Assembly: GCF_037042905.1 (NCBI RefSeq) | Contig: NC_087252.1 | Coordinates: forward strand, 35,574,556-35,638,555 | Length of the DNA: 64,000 nucleotides | Direction of reading: 5' to 3' | DNA from: Lytechinus pictus | Taxonomy: Eukaryota > Echinodermata > Echinoidea > Temnopleuroida > Toxopneustidae | Part shown: in pieces, positions 57,101 to 60,100 of the stretch | How the letters are laid out: the number at the start of each line of letters is the position of its first letter | How positions within the stretch are numbered: the stretch's first letter is position 1 | Program-made: the position numbers and the translations under genes | The notes under the pieces: model-generated | The model's input: the letters and a program-made list of their open reading frames with translations, nothing else | Databases searched by the model: none | What the model was told of the DNA's origin: nothing

Positions 57101-60100
57101 ATCATGTGTTATTACGCAAAATGGCATAAAATTTGCATAAATTTGCATTAATTAACATCAATAAATGATTCTCACTCACCAATTTTATAAAGATCAATCT
57201 AGATTCAAGCCTCATCTAAATTATAAATCCCAAACATAAAAAAATTGTTTTGTTTTTTTCGAAAAGTGTAGGCCAATAGTATACAGCAGTATACTGTGAA
57301 TTGTGTTATTTTGCATAAATTTGCATAAATTAGCATTATGAAATAGGATTGCAGTCAATGATATTGTAGCATCCTATCAATACTTGATGCTTTTAATACC
57401 AATGACACATGTGCAAAAAAAATTGTGCTTTTGATAATTCTATATGTCGAGTATGGTAAAATGTGTGTTTTTACATATATATTTGCATAAAATTTGCATA
57501 AATTAACATTTAAGATTGATTTATCATCATCAATTCTATACAAATTGATCTAGAATTGAATATTTAGCAAAATGAAACCCAAATAAAAAAAATTGGGCCT
57601 TTAGAAATGATTTTACAGTGAGATATACTGGATTATGTGTTTTTGCATATAATTTGCATAAATTAGCATTTTAAAATAGGGTGCCCTTCACCGATTTCGG
57701 GGCACCCTATCTAGAATTAATGCTTTTGATACCAGGGACCCACATGCAAAAAATTGCGCTTTTGTAAATTCTGTCCCCAAAATTTTGCTAAGGCCCCTGA
57801 CTATAGGTAAAGACACAAGACAGACAAGCACATGTGGAACGTCCATGAATTGTTATTAATTTGAAAAAGACCTGACAATTTTTAATTTTTTTTTACTTTC
57901 CAGAACCCTCTCTTGGTATTAATTTTTTCATACAGAATCCTCACAAATTAAAAGCAAGAAGAAACTGTTTGGTTTCTTGAAGTGTCAGATGAGTACTGTC
58001 ACTTTTAAAAGTCTAGTTGCTAATGAGATTTTTTTTTAGCCATTGACTCTTCAATGAAAATTTAAATCTTGAATTGTTTGGTATCTAGTGTTGTCTCTTG
58101 GTACTGATTGTTCATACAGAATCCTTGCCAAGAAATAAGAGGAATCTGTTTGGTTTCTTGAAGCGCCAGAAGAGCAACCTCACTTCTAAAAGTCCAGTTG
58201 CCAAATATTTTTTTCAGCCATTGACTCTTCTGTAAAAATGTAAATCTTGAATTGTTTTATATCTAGCGCCGTCTCTTGGTACTGTCTTTCCATGCAGAAT
58301 CCTCTTCAAGGTGAAGCAAGAGGAAACTGTTTGGTTTCTTTTAAGCGTCAGAAGAGTAACCTCATATTCATAACTCTTGTTCAAATAAATTTTTTTTCAG
58401 CCATGAACCCTTCTGTAAATATTGAATCTTGAATTGTTTGATATCTCGCGCCGTCTCTTGGTACTGATTTTTCATTCAGAATCCTCACCAAGGTGAAGCA
58501 AGAGGAAATACGTTTCTTGAAGCCTCAGATGAGTATCGTTTCTTTCGAAAGTTTAGTTGCCTAAGATATTTTTTCAGCCATTAACTCTTGTGTAAATATT
58601 GAATCTTGAATTTTGGGTATCTAGCGTCGTCTCTTGGTACTGATTTTTCATTCAGAATCCTCACCAAGGAGAAGTAAGAGGAAACTGTTTGGTTTCTTGA
58701 AGCGCCAGAAGAGTAAAGAGAGGCAGTACAGCTCACAGGGTAGCTTACAACCTAAAGCAGCCAAGGGTAAAGCCCAACCCGTCGTCCCTAGACAGAATCT
58801 TACAGTACCATCAGGACAACCTAGGTCAGCTAGTACAGGTTAGTTACACAGCGCCCTCTTGTGGGTGACTTAGGTTTTTCATGCATGCTTGTTTGACATG
58901 GATAGAAAAGAGATTGGTTAGGTCAGCTTGGACAGGTTAGCAGGCATATACTGTAGTAGAGGCCGGTACGTCGGGGTCATGAGGCTGCAGTATGAAACCT
59001 TCTCCCATAAACTCTGTACAAGAGATTTGGCCCAAGGCCTAGACCAAGGCCAGCCTCGACTACATCCCTGCAGGTTTGTTAAACAGTTCCCTCTTTTGGA
59101 TGCCTTTGGTTATAGTTTTATGCTTGAATATGGGTATATAGGTATGACCAGTTCGATTAAATTGTAGGTTTAGCTTTTTTATAGGGATAATTAAAAAACA
59201 TAACATTTAAAGATGTGTGCATGAACAATCCCCTTAAACTCTACGACTGGACAACAATCATTTTTAAATCTTCATCATCTGTCCCCCAATTTTTTTTTTT
59301 TTTTTTTTTTTTTGGGGGGGGCAGAAAGATGGTTCCTCTAGGAGATAGGCAAGATTCTTATACCAGTTGAACGAAGTGTCCTACCTTGTTAGTATAGCCA
59401 TTTTGCATGTTTGCATCTTCAAGTCGCAGTGACCAATCACCCGAGTTAAAGATCCCATGACTATGTTGCTGTATGGTTATCAGTGTTGTCACAACAGTAG
59501 TCAGCACCTGTAGGAATCTCTCAAATTTGAGACCAGGGCCCCGTTGTACAAAGAGTTACGATTGATCCGATCAACCGTAACTCTATGGAAATCCATCAGT
59601 GTCATAATTTTTTGTACAGGAAATTTGCAAAATGTCCTTTGTAATCAAAGGAGAACACCCCAAATTGTCAAGAAATCAATGAATTTATGGATATGCATTC
59701 ATATCTAGATTTTTTTTTAACAAACATGCATTTCATATGTTGACTTTGCTGGCTTTCCATAGTTGCGATTGATCGGATCAATCATAACTCTTAGATGTGA
59801 TGTATAATAATTCATTCATTGTTTCCTTGAAAATGTGCTTCTCTGTGTTTACAAACGAGATCATGCAAATTTCCTGGAGAAAAAATAATGACATTGTTGG
59901 ATTTCCTTCTAGTTTAAGATAGTCAGATCAATCATACCTCTTTGTAAGACGGGTTCCTGGACTTAAAGGGGAATCCAGCCTTGGCCATAAAATGTTGTGT
60001 TGGGAAGGAGAAAAATAAATTAAAGAGAATGGTGAAAGTTTGAAAGAAATCGGACAAGCAATAAGAAAGTTATAGCTGCTTAAAAATTGAAATCACTAAT

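Larger units (their letters stand above)
50299..57803 (+). mobile_element. 7.5-kb TIR DNA transposon of unfamiliar type
   Basis: The ends are TAGTCAGGGGCCTTAG at the left and its exact reverse complement at the right. A second matching inverted block (TTTTGGGGACAG through AAAAGCRC, two mismatches) lies at 50330-50356 and 57756-57782. Both sides are flanked by TAG (50296-50298, 57804-57806), a candidate 3-bp target duplication; ATAG with an asymmetric end is an alternative reading. The interior holds one intact 1484-codon gene on the + strand, and each subterminal region has its own repeat array. It lies in the intron between host exons 14 and 15, in the host orientation. I do not recognise it as hAT, Tc1/mariner, piggyBac, Harbinger, CACTA or a rolling-circle element. 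Confidence 0.85.

Noticed and set aside
58120..58230. Copy 2 of the exon 15 array as a real exon
   Set aside because: Open and with an acceptor, but no donor follows before a stop; kept only as a finding to test.
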